This document shows positions 1-10,155 of a stretch of DNA of 64,000 nucleotides, piece by piece. Location of the stretch: NCBI GenBank assembly GCA_009746045.1, contig RPFO01000068.1:1-64000 (forward strand). The letters run 5' to 3'. This DNA comes from Mesostigma viride (Eukaryota > Streptophyta > Mesostigmatophyceae > Mesostigmatales > Mesostigmataceae). Numbering within the stretch: position 1 is the first letter of the stretch; every line of letters begins with the position of its first letter. Made by a program: the position numbers and the translations under genes. A model generated the notes under the pieces. That model worked only from the letters and a program-made list of their open reading frames with translations. It was not told the origin of the DNA and searched no databases.

Positions 1-111
1 TGTGACGTTGACGGCGCTATCTTACTGGTTTTCGCTTCTTGCGAATCAAAGCAGGACAAATACCATAATCAAACGACATGGAGCTATATAATATCATTGT
101 CACACTATTTT

Positions 112-294
112 TTAGAGTTTGGTAGCGGGTACTTGAAGGTGGGAGAAAGGGCAATGCTCGTCTAGCTTGCATTTGTCATGGACATAACCAGAATCTGCCA
201 TTTCTGGAATGTCAAAGATCAACTTCAACCTGTTAAACGGATTAGCTGTGATGCTAGGGTCTCGAAAGTGTCCATCGTTTGTCACTAGACACAT
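112..294 (-). CDS. Hypothetical small protein at left edge of viral insert
   Basis: A 60-codon ATG-initiated frame runs in the same direction as the capsid block. It matches no family I recognise. Its C-terminal third has a Cys-x5-Cys-x3-His spacing, which is too little to call a CCCH finger. It lies just downstream of the capsid gene and could be a viral gene, a fragment of a frameshifted one or chance. The rest of positions 1-364 shows nothing I can identify, so I cannot say whether the left end of the virus lies inside the window. Confidence 0.25.
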   Translation of the reverse strand: MCLVTNDGHFRDPSITANPFNRLKLIFDIPEMADSGYVHDKCKLDEHCPFSHLQVPATKL

Positions 295-364
295 TATATA
301 TTTTTAGATGGTACACGGTGTCCTGCCTGCCTGCAAGCGATTCCATCTTTGATTCGCCATTCCG

Positions 365-1614
365 TTATTCCGTGAAGATGTAGGAAATGCAGTCCGTTGC
401 TCCCTTCTCGACTCGCAGCGTGACCACCGATGCCGTGCCACGAAGGTCAAGGCCGCTCATGTACTCTGGACCGGCACACGGCATATTAAGGTGACACGCC
501 ATCGTGAAGTTGTTGTTTAGCCACGTGGTAGGAGTCATGCCCTCCGGACACAGGACAAACATTCCCTTGGTCACCGAACGCGGACAACAGATTGATCCAC
601 GCCTCGTTGCGTTCGTACGGTATCCAGGCGCTAGGTTGGATCCGTTGATGTCGTATTGGTAGGAAGTCATACCATCCGCGATGTGATTGAACATCGTATT
701 GCCAGATGCGTTGGTCACGTCCGCGCCGGCAGCAACCTGAATCGCCAGGAGTTTGCTGGCGGACGCGGAAGACAGCGACGCCTTGATGGCATAGGGAGTG
801 CGAGTCCCGAGCGACTGTTTGGTGACTGCCACGTCCGCCACTTGAAGGAGAGAGTTCCACCCTCGGCAAGCCTGGACGAGAAAATCTGGCCCACGATATC
901 TTCTTGGAACCTGTACGTGTCGATGCTAAAGTGGATGTTGCTCAGTTCGAAACCAACCCTTCCTGCGTCAACGGCCACGATGCCACCAGCAGCAGCTGCT
1001 TGCGCCACGCTAGGAAGCATCACCCCTCCGTCCATGAGTGTGATTCGGATCTCGATGGGGGGGAAGAGACTCAGATCCACGATCCGAGGCTCGCCACTCA
1101 GGAATCCCAAAAAGTGGTCAATGACGCCGTCCACTGCGGTGTTTGCCTTCACGTTGTTTGTGAGAGCGCCAGCCGCATCAGCAATGACGATGTTGTTATT
1201 CTTCGACCAACCAGCGGGAGCCTGCGCGAGATTGTACTCGACACCGCCGTGCACCGAGAGCAGCGTATGGAACAGCTGGGAGTAGTCGTTGATGCTGTCG
1301 ACGGTCTGACCTCCTGCCAGTACCTCGAGGCGCCTGATGATGGAGGACGTGTACGCGGGGAACTTTGCGAACCCCGCCGTGGTCGTGGGGGTCCCCGTGA
1401 AAAACATTGCGAAGGAGTGCAAGTCCACGAACCCGGACGTGGGGAGGCGGACCGCGACCACAGACCCTTGTTTGATGCCGTCGCTTGCTGAGAGGGTGCT
1501 GAGATGGACTCGTTGAGTCGTGTGCTGACCCAGCGCCTTCACGAGGTATTGCATGGACTTGGGGATAGCGCGCGAGTACCAGGAATTGTCCGAAGCCATA
1601 GATTGTGTATACAT
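365..1614 (-). pseudogene. MCP: Major capsid protein, double jelly-roll, PLV type (one frameshift)
   Basis: Two overlapping minus-strand frames (1614 to about 850, then about 865 to 365) make one protein of about 415 residues. The N-terminal part reads as an upper-strand jelly-roll subunit: a long stretch of alternating hydrophobic residues, a region around SIIRRLEVLAGGQ and a later PIEIRITL strand. The C-terminal frame continues with similar strand-rich sequence. This size, composition and position beside a penton-like protein fit the double-jelly-roll capsomers of polinton-like viruses and virophages. The frames meet around 841-870, where one indel explains the shift. The apparent start of the second frame is GTG, so it is a continuation and not a separate gene. 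The start is ATG at 1614, with an alternative ATG five codons in. Whether the indel is genuine decay or an assembly error cannot be told from the sequence. Confidence 0.72.
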
Positions 1615-1629
1615 TCGAATGAGATATTT

Positions 1630-1986
1630 TTACTGAAGAAGCTGGCCGAGTATGGGATTTTTTACCTTCGCTCCATCAACCCGTCTTTCGAGGTTGGACA
1701 AGGCGCTCAGACCAGTGTTTGCGACCGAGTACGCTTTCCCGAGCAGCGTACTCTTCGCGATCATGTTGGATGGGATGTGTCCGAGCGCGGAATCGACAAT
1801 GCCCGCCGCCTGTTTGGCAGCCCGCGCCCCGTCGCCAATTTTTGAGATGACTTCGCCAGCGACGTGCCCGGCTTTCTTGACAGCTGACACGATGGCCGCC
1901 CCGTCGCCGACCCTCTTGATAGCGTTGCCGGCAAACTCTCCCACGCGTCTAGCCACGTTTCCGATTGCTCCAAAATTAACTTTCAT
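1630..1986 (-). CDS. Small Ala/Gly-rich basic virion-type protein, 118 aa
   Basis: The open frame extends up to 2049, but that start would be TTG. The ATG at 1986 is preferred and gives 118 residues. It overlaps the end of the minor capsid gene by 11 bases, as in tightly packed viral operons. The protein is rich in Ala, Gly, Lys and Val, with heptad-like amphipathic stretches (AIVSAVKKAGHVAGEVI) and no cysteine. Small amphipathic proteins in this position of adenovirus- and PLV-like genomes are often internal or membrane-active virion proteins. That role is inferred from position and composition only. Confidence 0.55.
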   Translation of the reverse strand: MKVNFGAIGNVARRVGEFAGNAIKRVGDGAAIVSAVKKAGHVAGEVISKIGDGARAAKQAAGIVDSALGHIPSNMIAKSTLLGKAYSVANTGLSALSNLERRVDGAKVKNPILGQLLQ

Positions 1987-3076
1987 CGTCCTCGATAGTA
2001 CTAGATGGCTGAGAAATAAATCTGGTTTGTGGCTGGACGGTCCTGTCAAGGGCCATATACTTCAAAACGCTCCCGATCTTCCTCGCCTCTATTCCCATCG
2101 CCTTCTGAGGGCTTATGCGGAAGGAGAGCTGAAGAGCCCAATCCGAGTAGACAGTTATAGGAGCGTCGTCCTCGTCGAGCAGTCGGATCGTGATGTTGCT
2201 GGGAGAGTCCTTGAGATGCTGCCACAAAGGGGTCGCTGCCTGCCAAACAATGGGTTCTAAGAACTGCGACATGTTGGGACAGACGGCCAAAAGGCCTCCA
2301 TATCCCGTGCCTGTCGACGATGATATCACGTTTCCTCGAACGATGTCGCTGTATACATACACCATTCTCAGTCTCCCATTCGTTGCTGGCCGGTTGCTAG
2401 CGAGGACACCTGTGAAAGGATATGATCCTTCCATGAGCCCCAACACCCGGCCCGTGGGCTCATCCACCGCGACAGAGAACTCGGTGGCATTTGTCACGGT
2501 AAAAAGACTAGTCGCCCTGTTGTACGTGACCGAGAACCCAGGATCTACCGCCTTCAAAGCTTCCTCTATGTTTTTTCGGTTTTCGATAGTCGTGTACGAG
2601 CCGAGCGGCAAGGTCACCTTCGTAGGGGACTCGCTGCCAGACAAACGGACAGTGAAGTATCGGTTTCCTTCGCTGATGTGAGTCTGTTCAAACGGGATGG
2701 TCATGAGGGTAAGCCCGACGTCGTGATAATCGTCAAGGAGCCCGCCGGGATGTCCCATACCGGATCCACTAGCGTCCCGCGAGTTCGGTTCTCCGTGCGA
2801 AGAGTGAGTGTCAGCGTTTCCTGGATGAACTCCTTCATCGGCCACTTCTTCTGACAATAGCTCAGAAGTAATTTCGTTTGTCCCAAAAACCTTGACGACG
2901 CCTTCCTCAATTTTCGCCGATGCCCTTTTCATGGCGCGCCTTGTCTTCCCTGTGAGTGGCTTCTTCTTACAGTAGAGCATGGCTGCCTCAATGAACTCTC
3001 GTGGGACATTTGGATGGAGGGTCATCCATTGAGAGATCTCGAGCATCTCGGCGTCAGTGAACAGCGGGCTGCTCAT
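1976..3076 (-). CDS. mCP: Minor capsid (penton) protein, 366 aa
   Basis: An intact ATG-initiated frame of 366 codons lies directly upstream (transcriptionally) of the small virion protein and capsid gene. The N-terminal 120 residues are charged and low complexity. From about residue 125 the sequence becomes strand-rich and ends with NITIRLLDEDDAPITVYSDW followed by LQLSFRI. This ligand-like 'I-R-L-x-D-x-x-x-x-P-I' strand followed by a final hydrophobic strand is the hallmark I know from the C-terminus of penton-like minor capsid proteins of PLVs, virophages and polintons. It would form the fivefold vertices. Unlike its neighbours it carries no frameshift. Confidence 0.68.
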   Translation of the reverse strand: MSSPLFTDAEMLEISQWMTLHPNVPREFIEAAMLYCKKKPLTGKTRRAMKRASAKIEEGVVKVFGTNEITSELLSEEVADEGVHPGNADTHSSHGEPNSRDASGSGMGHPGGLLDDYHDVGLTLMTIPFEQTHISEGNRYFTVRLSGSESPTKVTLPLGSYTTIENRKNIEEALKAVDPGFSVTYNRATSLFTVTNATEFSVAVDEPTGRVLGLMEGSYPFTGVLASNRPATNGRLRMVYVYSDIVRGNVISSSTGTGYGGLLAVCPNMSQFLEPIVWQAATPLWQHLKDSPSNITIRLLDEDDAPITVYSDWALQLSFRISPQKAMGIEARKIGSVLKYMALDRTVQPQTRFISQPSSTIEDDES

Positions 3077-3078
3077 GT

Positions 3079-3582
3079 TTACTCTTCTGTGAGATTTTTT
3101 TCAGCGCCTTCTTTTGGAATTCCCACGACCGTGTTGTGGACCCTCCTGAGATGCAGCAGGAGGTTTTTTTCGTTTGCGAACGTGCTCTTACACCCGGGTT
3201 GTGGGCATTTCCACCTCGCGCCTCCCACCTGGACTCGTTTCCCGACAGGTACACCCGCAGGCTCCGGGGGTGCCGCCACTGCTTCATCGACGACAACCGG
3301 TTCGGGAGCCGGCGCGACAGGGGCCGGTTGGGCATACGCGGACAATGGGGGGTACGCGACCGGTCTAGAGTTCGCCATCACTGACGCCATGAGAAGGGCA
3401 TCCTTGAACCCTCGCGCCTCTGCGACCTTCCCTTTGTTCACCGCTCTTCGGACCGGCGCGCTGTGGATGACAATGGTGTTGGTCGATGAAGCGGTCACCT
3501 GCGACTGGGGTGCGACCTTACGCTTCGGTTTTCCCCTTTTACTTGAAGGACGGCGCCGTGCTGATTTCTGACGCCTTGCCAT
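3079..3582 (-). CDS. Basic virion-like protein with one C2H2 zinc finger, 167 aa
   Basis: The N-terminus (about residues 1-24) is a run of Arg/Lys/Ser-rich sequence typical of a nucleic-acid-condensing tail. A Pro/Ala/Val-rich linker follows. Near residues 125-150 there is a single classical C2H2 finger: two Cys four residues apart (CPQPGC) and a downstream H-x3-4-H (HLRRVH). The gene sits two bases from the minor capsid gene in the same leftward block, suggesting co-expression with structural genes. A core or DNA-packaging role, or late transcription factor, are both possible. The family is not recognised. Confidence 0.58.
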   Translation of the reverse strand: MARRQKSARRRPSSKRGKPKRKVAPQSQVTASSTNTIVIHSAPVRRAVNKGKVAEARGFKDALLMASVMANSRPVAYPPLSAYAQPAPVAPAPEPVVVDEAVAAPPEPAGVPVGKRVQVGGARWKCPQPGCKSTFANEKNLLLHLRRVHNTVVGIPKEGAEKNLTEE

Positions 3583-3604
3583 TTCTGCATATAATCATAG
3601 ATTT

Positions 3605-6600
3605 TTATAACGTCCAAGTGAGGGTCTTGTTAGTCGACACGGCCATTTTTCCAGCGCGCGACTTGCAAAACGCGTAGAACGCTATGTTTGTTGACGTGTC
3701 AGTGGTGATGCGAGGAATCCGCAATGCGATTTCAAACACCCCGTCATCCTCCTCGTATCCTGAAACAACATTCCAGTTGCTGCCAATTATAACGTTTACC
3801 GGCCAGACGGACAGGCCGCTAGCCGTTAAGCGATATGGGTTTGATATGTCGAGAATCGTTGGTGGGTTGTTATCAAATGTTAACCTGACAAGGATATTGG
3901 TCAACGCGGTCGGAAGAGTTAGTTCCGATTGTGTGGCCGGGTCGTGGAAAGACATCACGGCCACAGGGGCGCCGTGCCAAAATTGCGGAAGCGGGTAGTC
4001 GTATATGGGCTGCCTCAGACCGACCAAAGAATCTGCTTCCAAATCGTGTGCGATATACGCCTAGTTTCTCGGACATCTTCATACAGGGCCACGTCCATCC
4101 CGTGATTGCCGCCAATTGACGACAGGCTTGAACCATAATAGTAGCTTAGGCTAGAAGCAAATAAAAGCGGGCTCGGGCCAGATACTGTTGGATCTAATAC
4201 CTGGAACGTCACGGTCGCCAAATGGATCATACCAGTAACTGGAGGATCAACCAGTGAAATATGATCACAGGTTATGTCAACGTACGACGAGGATTTTGAT
4301 ATTGTCGTTGTAGAAAAACCGCCAGTCCACGCTTCTCCAACGACTACGCTGATAAGCAACGGATCATTGCTCAACTTGGTGTTTGAAAATCCAAGTCTTA
4401 CATAAAACTTCCTTACCGACTGACGAGCTGGTAGAATCCCATATATTTTGGCAGTATATTGGTTCATTTGCACGCCGTATTGAACATCGGGACACTTAAC
4501 AACCGTGCGGATGACACTCTCATTCGTGAGTGTTAGCTCCTTAAACCAAGTATCCGCCACACCCGGTACGGGTTTTGTGACGCTATATTTGCCAAAAATG
4601 CTACAATTCCTCGACGAGGTGGACCTGTGACGCAGCTCCAACACGTCTCCGACGGCTGTGTACGATCCGGAGGTTGTTGGTTTTTAGAGAGTCGAACTCT
4701 ATGTCTTGTAGGTCATCTTTGATTGGCCAGACATACGCGCCGTGGTACTCTCCGCTCAAGTGGAAACTGGTCGGAGGGGCATCGGAATGTACGGGTCAAG
4801 AATGTCTGTAGGAGTGGTTGTAAATATACCGGACGAGTTTGAGATTTTAGTCATGTCACTAAGTTCTTGAGGAGTTGTTTTGGATATATAACGCTCCACC
4901 TTCCCATCCGATTTTCTTCGAAATGCCACCCAGTAGCTGTTTTGTTGTCTCCATGATGAGTTTAACGTGTATCGAACCTTCGACTTCAGATTGTCAAACA
5001 GGTCGAGTGCATAGTCACTATGGTGCAGATTGATACCCAGCATACCCCAATGCGTCGTAGCCGCATTTCTCCAATTCTGATGGGCATCTGTCGTGGCCGG
5101 GTGATATTTATTCGTCAAAGACATAGTATTTTCTGCAAACGAGACGAAAGCATCGTTGCTGCCCAAATATAGCCGAAAACACAATAGAAATGGGCCGTCG
5201 ATGAGCTGCTCTGAAAAAACAACACATTTGCTTGGTGCCGGAGTGGCTGTTTTTACAAAAAAGAATTTTTCGGGAGACCCTTCAAAGTAGTATTTCGAAG
5301 CTTCTGCTTGCAGCGTGGTCACGGAGTGGCGCGAGAATGATTCTAGAGAATGGAGCGTCGTAGCGGGGCCGTCTATCTCCACGGTCTCTCCTGACAGGTT
5401 TGGCGAGTCCTTTACGGTTACGATCCTGTATCTGAGTTCTACATCATCGCCTTCGGATGGATTTTGAAACGTCGTTGTCTTCAACGTCCCATCCAAGGCC
5501 CCTTGAGATACTCCGTTCGCCAACAGATGAAAACCGGTGAGAGGAGGCAACGACTTTCCCCACCCCACATCATGGTCGCGTAGACGCCGTTGATCGCGAT
5601 TTTTACAGGATTTAGATATGAAATGTAGGAACTTGGTGTCCGGATGCCGGAGTGCAGTTGGCTCATTTTTGAAACGCATACCATCACCCCTCCTTTGTGG
5701 GTGGTGTAGGAGGTGAGGGTCGAGTCGTTGTAGACGTCTATCTCGTAGTTCATATACTTGTTACTATCTGCCGCGACTGGCGCGGTGATTACGGCGTCTT
5801 CCCCGCGCAGTCCCCCGTTTTGCGAGAGGGAGACTCCGCCGATGGTCGGAGTGGTCGGCGTGAGCTGGGTGGAATTCATGTACCACCTGATGGGGAGTTT
5901 GCGTTGGTATGCGAAGGGGGTCGTCATCTTTATGCCCTGTTTGAGGGTCGTTCCCTCTACGACCTCCCAATTAGCGGTGGTTGGATTGGTGCTCCAGTAG
6001 AGTGCGTTCACAGGGTCAATCGGACCCATTCGCCAGTCCGTCAGTGGCGAGTATGTACGCGTGATGGTGAAGGATCTCCCAGTTAGTGGAAGGCGGCGGT
6101 TGTCGTCGCGAATCGTGGCGAAAGACAACAACTCCACGCGGAGAGGGAGGCCGTTAAATCGAGATCCGCCGAGACCATAGAAAGAGTCGGAAAAGTATGG
6201 ATATCCTACCTCTCCGTCCACAACGCTCTCCCCCGTGCGCGCCTGGGTCGTGTGGTAGTCGCGATAGGTAAACTTACAGATTCCACTCGCGTCGCCATTC
6301 GTAACGTTGTAGGGCAGCTGGACTCGCACATCCTGGTCATTGATGACGTTGAACGCGTTTTGGTGCGACACGGTCGTCCCGTCTTCGAGATGGAGGACGA
6401 AATCCCCGTTCAAGTTAGCTATCGACGTTTTGCCTACCCCGTGTTGGTCAAAAAGGTAGTCCAATTGCGCGCGGGTCAGGACTCTGCCACCAGGGTCTAG
6501 CAACGTATCAGGGCTAAAGTCGAAGACGTGGTACTGGGTTGCTCCCACTTTCGCCGTAAGGTAAGGTTCATTTAGAGTGAGATCGTCGACTAAAGTAGTC

Positions 6601-6908
6601 CCTGATTTAAAATAGGAATACCCATTCACGACGAGACTGTAAGCAAGTTCCGATGGGTCGCTTGCGGTCTCGTCGTCGTAATTGTCTCCGAGTCGCACAT
6701 TTGTCGGCTGGCTCGGGTAGAAAATTTTGAATCCGTCGACAACGAGTGACTCATCGAATGGATGTGAAGTGCCAAGAAGTAACGTAACGCTAGCTTGAAG
6801 CCCATCTATGTCTGTTTCGATGTTAGAAACACGCTCCTCCATTTCAGGGTCGAGCGTTAACCCGGTGGCGAGATTGGTCGGTCTGCTCAATGTTGTTAGA
6901 ACGACCAT
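3605..6908 (-). pseudogene. Very large beta-rich structural protein, probable spike/fibre, several frameshifts
   Basis: Four consecutive minus-strand frames (6908-5481, 5679-4756, about 4780-4690 and 4644-3605) join into one protein of about 1,100 codons. The joins are near 5,560, 4,770, 4,680 and 4,030. Only the first frame begins with a credible ATG; the frames at 4644 and 4042 begin with GTG and TTG and are continuations. The N-terminus has a short heptad region (residues about 20-50, ERVSNIETDIDGL) as in trimeric fibres. The remainder is Thr/Ser/Tyr/Asn-rich with repeated short strands and few charges. It is the largest product of the leftward block. I infer a receptor-binding spike or tail-fibre-like protein; no enzymatic motif is visible. 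The alternative is two adjacent genes separated near 4,690. Confidence 0.5.
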
Positions 6909-6932
6909 TTATTATCTACCTAGAATATAAAC
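6909..6932. promoter_or_regulatory. Divergent intergenic region between the two viral gene blocks
   Basis: Only 24 bases separate the ATG of the leftward spike gene and the ATG of the rightward coiled-coil gene. The spacer is AT-rich and contains AATATAAAC directly before the plus-strand ATG. Both blocks must start here or from within coding sequence. A bidirectional viral promoter is likely but inferred. Confidence 0.35.
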
Positions 6933-7459
6933 ATGGCCTCTGAGGCTTCAGAGACCCCAACGAGCTACCAAGACGAAACCTTCGCCGAGACGCGGGAAGA
7001 GCAGGTTGACCTGGTCAAGACAATTCGAAAGGGACAACCGCTGAATGATGAACAGAAAAAAGCCCTTCGCGACAAAATGAGGGTTTACCAGCAACGCGCA
7101 AAAGCCGAGAGGGAGAAGAGACGAAACGAGGAAAAGGAGGCAGAGATAACGAAACGAAAGGTCCTTGCAAAGGAATTGGAGATTCAGCGGCAAAGGCTAG
7201 TCGAACTCGAGCTGCAAGAAGCCCGCAACAAATCGCGGATTGAACGCCTTCTCGCTGAAGATTCGTCGCCTCAACCCCCGCCGACACGCCAAAACCAAGA
7301 CGGGGTCGAAAGCCCAAGGAGACAGAGCCGGACTCTCCGCCACCCCCGATCAAGACCCGACAGCTCCCACCTCCACCACCGCCACCTGTCGCGATGACGC
7401 CATACGAGATGCGCATGGCCGCCATCCGCGCGTCTCTCCTTGCTAGTCTGGACGATTAA
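6933..7459 (+). pseudogene. Coiled-coil protein with C-terminal AT-hook (one frameshift)
   Basis: The frame from the ATG at 6933 encodes a strongly charged helical region (about residues 20-110: many Glu, Arg, Lys, Gln, heptad pattern). Near 7,290 a single indel moves the true C-terminus to another frame. That frame reads an AT-hook core (RRGRKPK), then polyproline, then a short helix, and stops at 7459, 12 bases before the ATPase start. Proline-rich, basic and helical segments follow each other without stops, so I treat 6933-7459 as one gene of about 175 codons. Function unknown; a DNA-binding scaffold or core protein would fit. Confidence 0.5.
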
Positions 7460-7471
7460 AATGTCTTCAGA

Positions 7472-8354
7472 ATGATAATGGCTATCATCGAAGAGCGACG
7501 AATTCATTCACTTGAGAACAAAGACATCAAGCAACGATACGCCCCACAGCGTCCTGCTCCACCGAATATGCCGAGTCTTCATTTCATCGCAAACTTCTGC
7601 GGAGCTCGACGGTCTGGGAAAACTACATCGGCAGTCAACATGGCGAAGGCTTACTTTGCTAACAACTCATTCGACAAGCTGTACCTCATTTCAGGGAGTG
7701 CCCACACGGAGCCAAAATACAAGAGCTCCCGGAACCAGCTATGACGATGGAAGTCTACTCTAACCTGGCATTCGATGGGATGATAGATCATATAAAGTCT
7801 GACCTCCACGAATACGAGAGGTACAAGGACGATCTCAAGGTGTGGGAAACGTTCAAACGCGAATACGTGGATGGGAAAAAAACGCAGAACTCATGGACCT
7901 CTCCATGTACCTACGCCTTGATGCAATGAACTGGGATAAACCTGCGACAAGGTTCGAGCACGGTCCTCCTTCGTCGCTCATTCTGATAGACGACATGCAA
8001 GGCAGTGCCCTCTATCAGAGCTCTAGCAAAAACGCTGTTGCGGCTTTCGCGTTCAAACACAGACACTTCCTCACGAGCATGATTTTCCTGACACAGGCGT
8101 ACACAAGCGGTGGCGTACCACGAGCAGTGCGAGCGAATATATCGTTTCTTGCGCTGTTCAGAACGAAGGACCATCGAGCCGCGCGACAGATCGCGGAAGA
8201 GAGCGCGGGGGCTGTGGCGCCGGACGAGTTTCTCGCGCTATGGGACCACGCCGTCAAGGACGATCCTCACGACTTCTTCGCTGTCGACTTCGACCAGCGC
8301 GACCCGAAAAAAATGTTTCGTCGAAACTTCAATACATTTCTCTCGATAAAATAA
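7472..8354 (+). pseudogene. FtsK/HerA-superfamily genome-packaging ATPase (two frameshifts)
   Basis: Three plus-strand frames cover one protein of about 290 residues. The first has a Walker A motif (GARRSGKTTSA, near residue 45), the last a Walker B (LILIDDMQ) followed by a sensor-like FLTQAY. This arrangement and length match the A32-like packaging ATPases shared by PLVs, virophages and NCLDVs, which drive viral DNA into preformed capsids. Breaks occur near 7,735 and near 7,870-7,920. The start is ATG at 7472, with an alternative two codons later. The gene lies in the rightward block between the coiled-coil gene and the AT-hook gene. Confidence 0.75.
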
Positions 8355-8376
8355 TTTTCTCTGAACATGATATACT

Positions 8377-8871
8377 ATGGATATTCCGTCCATCAAACGA
8401 TACGCAGGCGCCGAGAAGGAGTACGTGTTGGACACCCAAGCACTCCTCCGATATTGTTCGGGTTCTCGACTGGGGCAGAAAACTCTAGAACGTGTCGTCA
8501 GGATCCTTCAAGAAGCAGGCCACCACGACACGATTCCGTCCACCTGTCACGACATGAGCCCCGAAATCCGATTGGCCATCCTCGCCTTGGTGGGCGATCG
8601 CAGGCGTCCACGTGGGCGCTCACCCTCCAAAACGGAAAAACGACACGAACCGAAACGGCCTCGAGGGCGCCCAAGGATCCACCCCGTAGGGTATAAAAAG
8701 CCTCGAGCCAAAAAATTGTCTCATGTTCAGTCATCAGATGACGGTGACCGTAGAGGAGCGTCGCGAGCAATGGCGACGGGCCCAGGCGAAGAGGCGAGCA
8801 ATCGCCCGCGACCAGACGAACTGCATCTCGGCGAAAAGCAAGGTCAAGAAGGGCGTCTGGAATCCCAGTGA
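8377..8871 (+). CDS. AT-hook protein, 164 aa, overlapping the recombinase
   Basis: The ATG at 8377 follows the ATPase stop by 22 bases and is preceded by ATATACTAT, a motif also found just before the primase ATG. The N-terminal 80 residues are helical and unremarkable. A basic region contains a canonical AT-hook (KRPRGRPR, about residues 92-99). The last 50 codons overlap the recombinase gene in another frame and are probably less constrained, so the true end may be earlier if an indel is present. DNA-bending or architectural function is inferred from the AT-hook only. Confidence 0.45.
   Translation: MDIPSIKRYAGAEKEYVLDTQALLRYCSGSRLGQKTLERVVRILQEAGHHDTIPSTCHDMSPEIRLAILALVGDRRRPRGRSPSKTEKRHEPKRPRGRPRIHPVGYKKPRAKKLSHVQSSDDGDRRGASRAMATGPGEEASNRPRPDELHLGEKQGQEGRLESQ
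8692..8698 (+). promoter_or_regulatory. TATA box upstream of the tyrosine recombinase
   Basis: TATAAAA lies 24-30 bases before the recombinase ATG, inside the AT-hook gene. Spacing suits a promoter with a very short leader. Confidence 0.4.
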
Positions 8872-9985
8872 TCGATGGATCGCAAATAACCCCGAGTGCG
8901 CGGAAAAAATCGGCTTGCAGGCGACCTCTCCACCCTCGCCGGAGCCACCGCACCACGAGGAATCGCCTGCGCGAGCTGGAGGAGGGCGGTACTGGACCTT
9001 CGACGAGGCCGTCGCCGCAGCGGAAGCGCGACCAGAGCAGCACGAGCGTGGCAGGCCATCGAAGGAGCGCGGGGCGACTCGCAAGACCGCTTTGGGATAC
9101 ATTGGCAGGATGCGGGTCCTGCTCGACAAACTGGGGTGCTCGCAGTACGAGTCCGTTGATTGCCTTGCCGACACAGCTCGTGTTCTTCGCGTGGTGCACG
9201 AGACATCAGAACCCAAGCGCAAGACCCAGCACTCGAAGGACGACGCCTGGAGGGAGAATGAGAAGCAGCTCCTCGGGGTCATCAACGGCGTGAACCGAAT
9301 GATGCCGCCCGAGAAGAGGCTCCCAAGTCACGTTACGGACGCGTACACTGCTCGCGTCAGGGAGCTGAAGGTTGGTGACCTGGACAGACGGTTTGACCGT
9401 GCCGAGAACAAGCCGCTGAGGTACACGTACGAACAGCTCCAGAAGATCGCCAAAGCAGAGTACGAAGCCGATCCCACGTCCGACGCCGCGCTCATGGGCT
9501 TGATCTATCTCTCGGGTGAAGATCTACCACCGACGCGTTACAATCACGACCAGATGCGCATCGTCGACTCGGTCGCTGAGCTAGGACCGCACGAGAACGG
9601 CTACATCCCGAGCGAGAGGAGATTCTACATCCAGAATTTCAAAACGCAGCACAGCATGCCAGTTTATGACGTCGTCATCCCGAAGAAGTACGGAAAGCTC
9701 ATCAAAGCGTTAGATGCCCGTGCTAAGGCTGGACAGAAATTCCTTTTCGAATCAGAGCCTGGCATTCCGATCAAACACGAGCTCTACAGCGCCCGTTACA
9801 ACCGGATTTACGGAGGCATCGACGCCACGCGACAAGCATACATCACTCGTTTCCTGAAGGGCGCTTCATTTAAGAAACGTAAATGGGCTGGCGACATGAT
9901 GGGCCATGACGTACTGACAGGAGCCGTTTACGAGAGGCAGGGTGGCGAGACTGGCGGACGTCGGCTGAGGCCGAGGAAAAAGTAG
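8723..9985 (+). CDS. Tyrosine recombinase (integrase), 420 aa
   Basis: An intact frame with the catalytic set of the tyrosine recombinase family: Arg272 in PPTRYNHD, a beta-hairpin Lys307 (NFKTQ), Arg370 in ATRQAYIT, His395 in MMGHD and the nucleophile Tyr403 in GAVYERQ. The N-terminal 180 residues are charged, with a likely SAM-like core-binding region at about 120-220. Such recombinases replace the DDE integrase in several PLV lineages and catalyse site-specific insertion into host DNA. The C-terminus is a basic tail. The gene has no frameshift although both large neighbours do. It is preceded by a TATA box. Its presence explains how the virus came to be in the chromosome. Confidence 0.8.
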   Translation: MFSHQMTVTVEERREQWRRAQAKRRAIARDQTNCISAKSKVKKGVWNPSDRWIANNPECAEKIGLQATSPPSPEPPHHEESPARAGGGRYWTFDEAVAAAEARPEQHERGRPSKERGATRKTALGYIGRMRVLLDKLGCSQYESVDCLADTARVLRVVHETSEPKRKTQHSKDDAWRENEKQLLGVINGVNRMMPPEKRLPSHVTDAYTARVRELKVGDLDRRFDRAENKPLRYTYEQLQKIAKAEYEADPTSDAALMGLIYLSGEDLPPTRYNHDQMRIVDSVAELGPHENGYIPSERRFYIQNFKTQHSMPVYDVVIPKKYGKLIKALDARAKAGQKFLFESEPGIPIKHELYSARYNRIYGGIDATRQAYITRFLKGASFKKRKWAGDMMGHDVLTGAVYERQGGETGGRRLRPRKK

Positions 9986-10155
9986 ATAGTTTCCCGTGGG
10001 AAATTTTCATGAATGTCGAAAAGGGTATTCTAAACTGCATGCATTATACAGGGAATATAAAAGTTCCATGGGAACATTTTTCTCGAGGGTCGAGGTTCGA
10101 GGGTTTGGCATTTTATAATCTGAATTTTTTTTTTCTAAACAAGTAATATACTATC
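9986..10155 (+). promoter_or_regulatory. Promoter region of the primase-helicase with two short palindromes
   Basis: This 170-base AT-rich gap has TATAAAA at 10056-10062 and two small inverted repeats around it: TTTCCC/GGGAAA at 9990-10003 and GTTCC/GGAAC at 10063-10075, whose arms share the TTCC/GGAA core. A T9-10 run and AATATACTATC precede the ATG. A factor binding TTCC half-sites could regulate replication genes; this is inference. Confidence 0.35.

Noticed and set aside
656..1491. Plus-strand frames over the capsid gene
   Set aside because: They are antisense shadows of the capsid frame with no family features.
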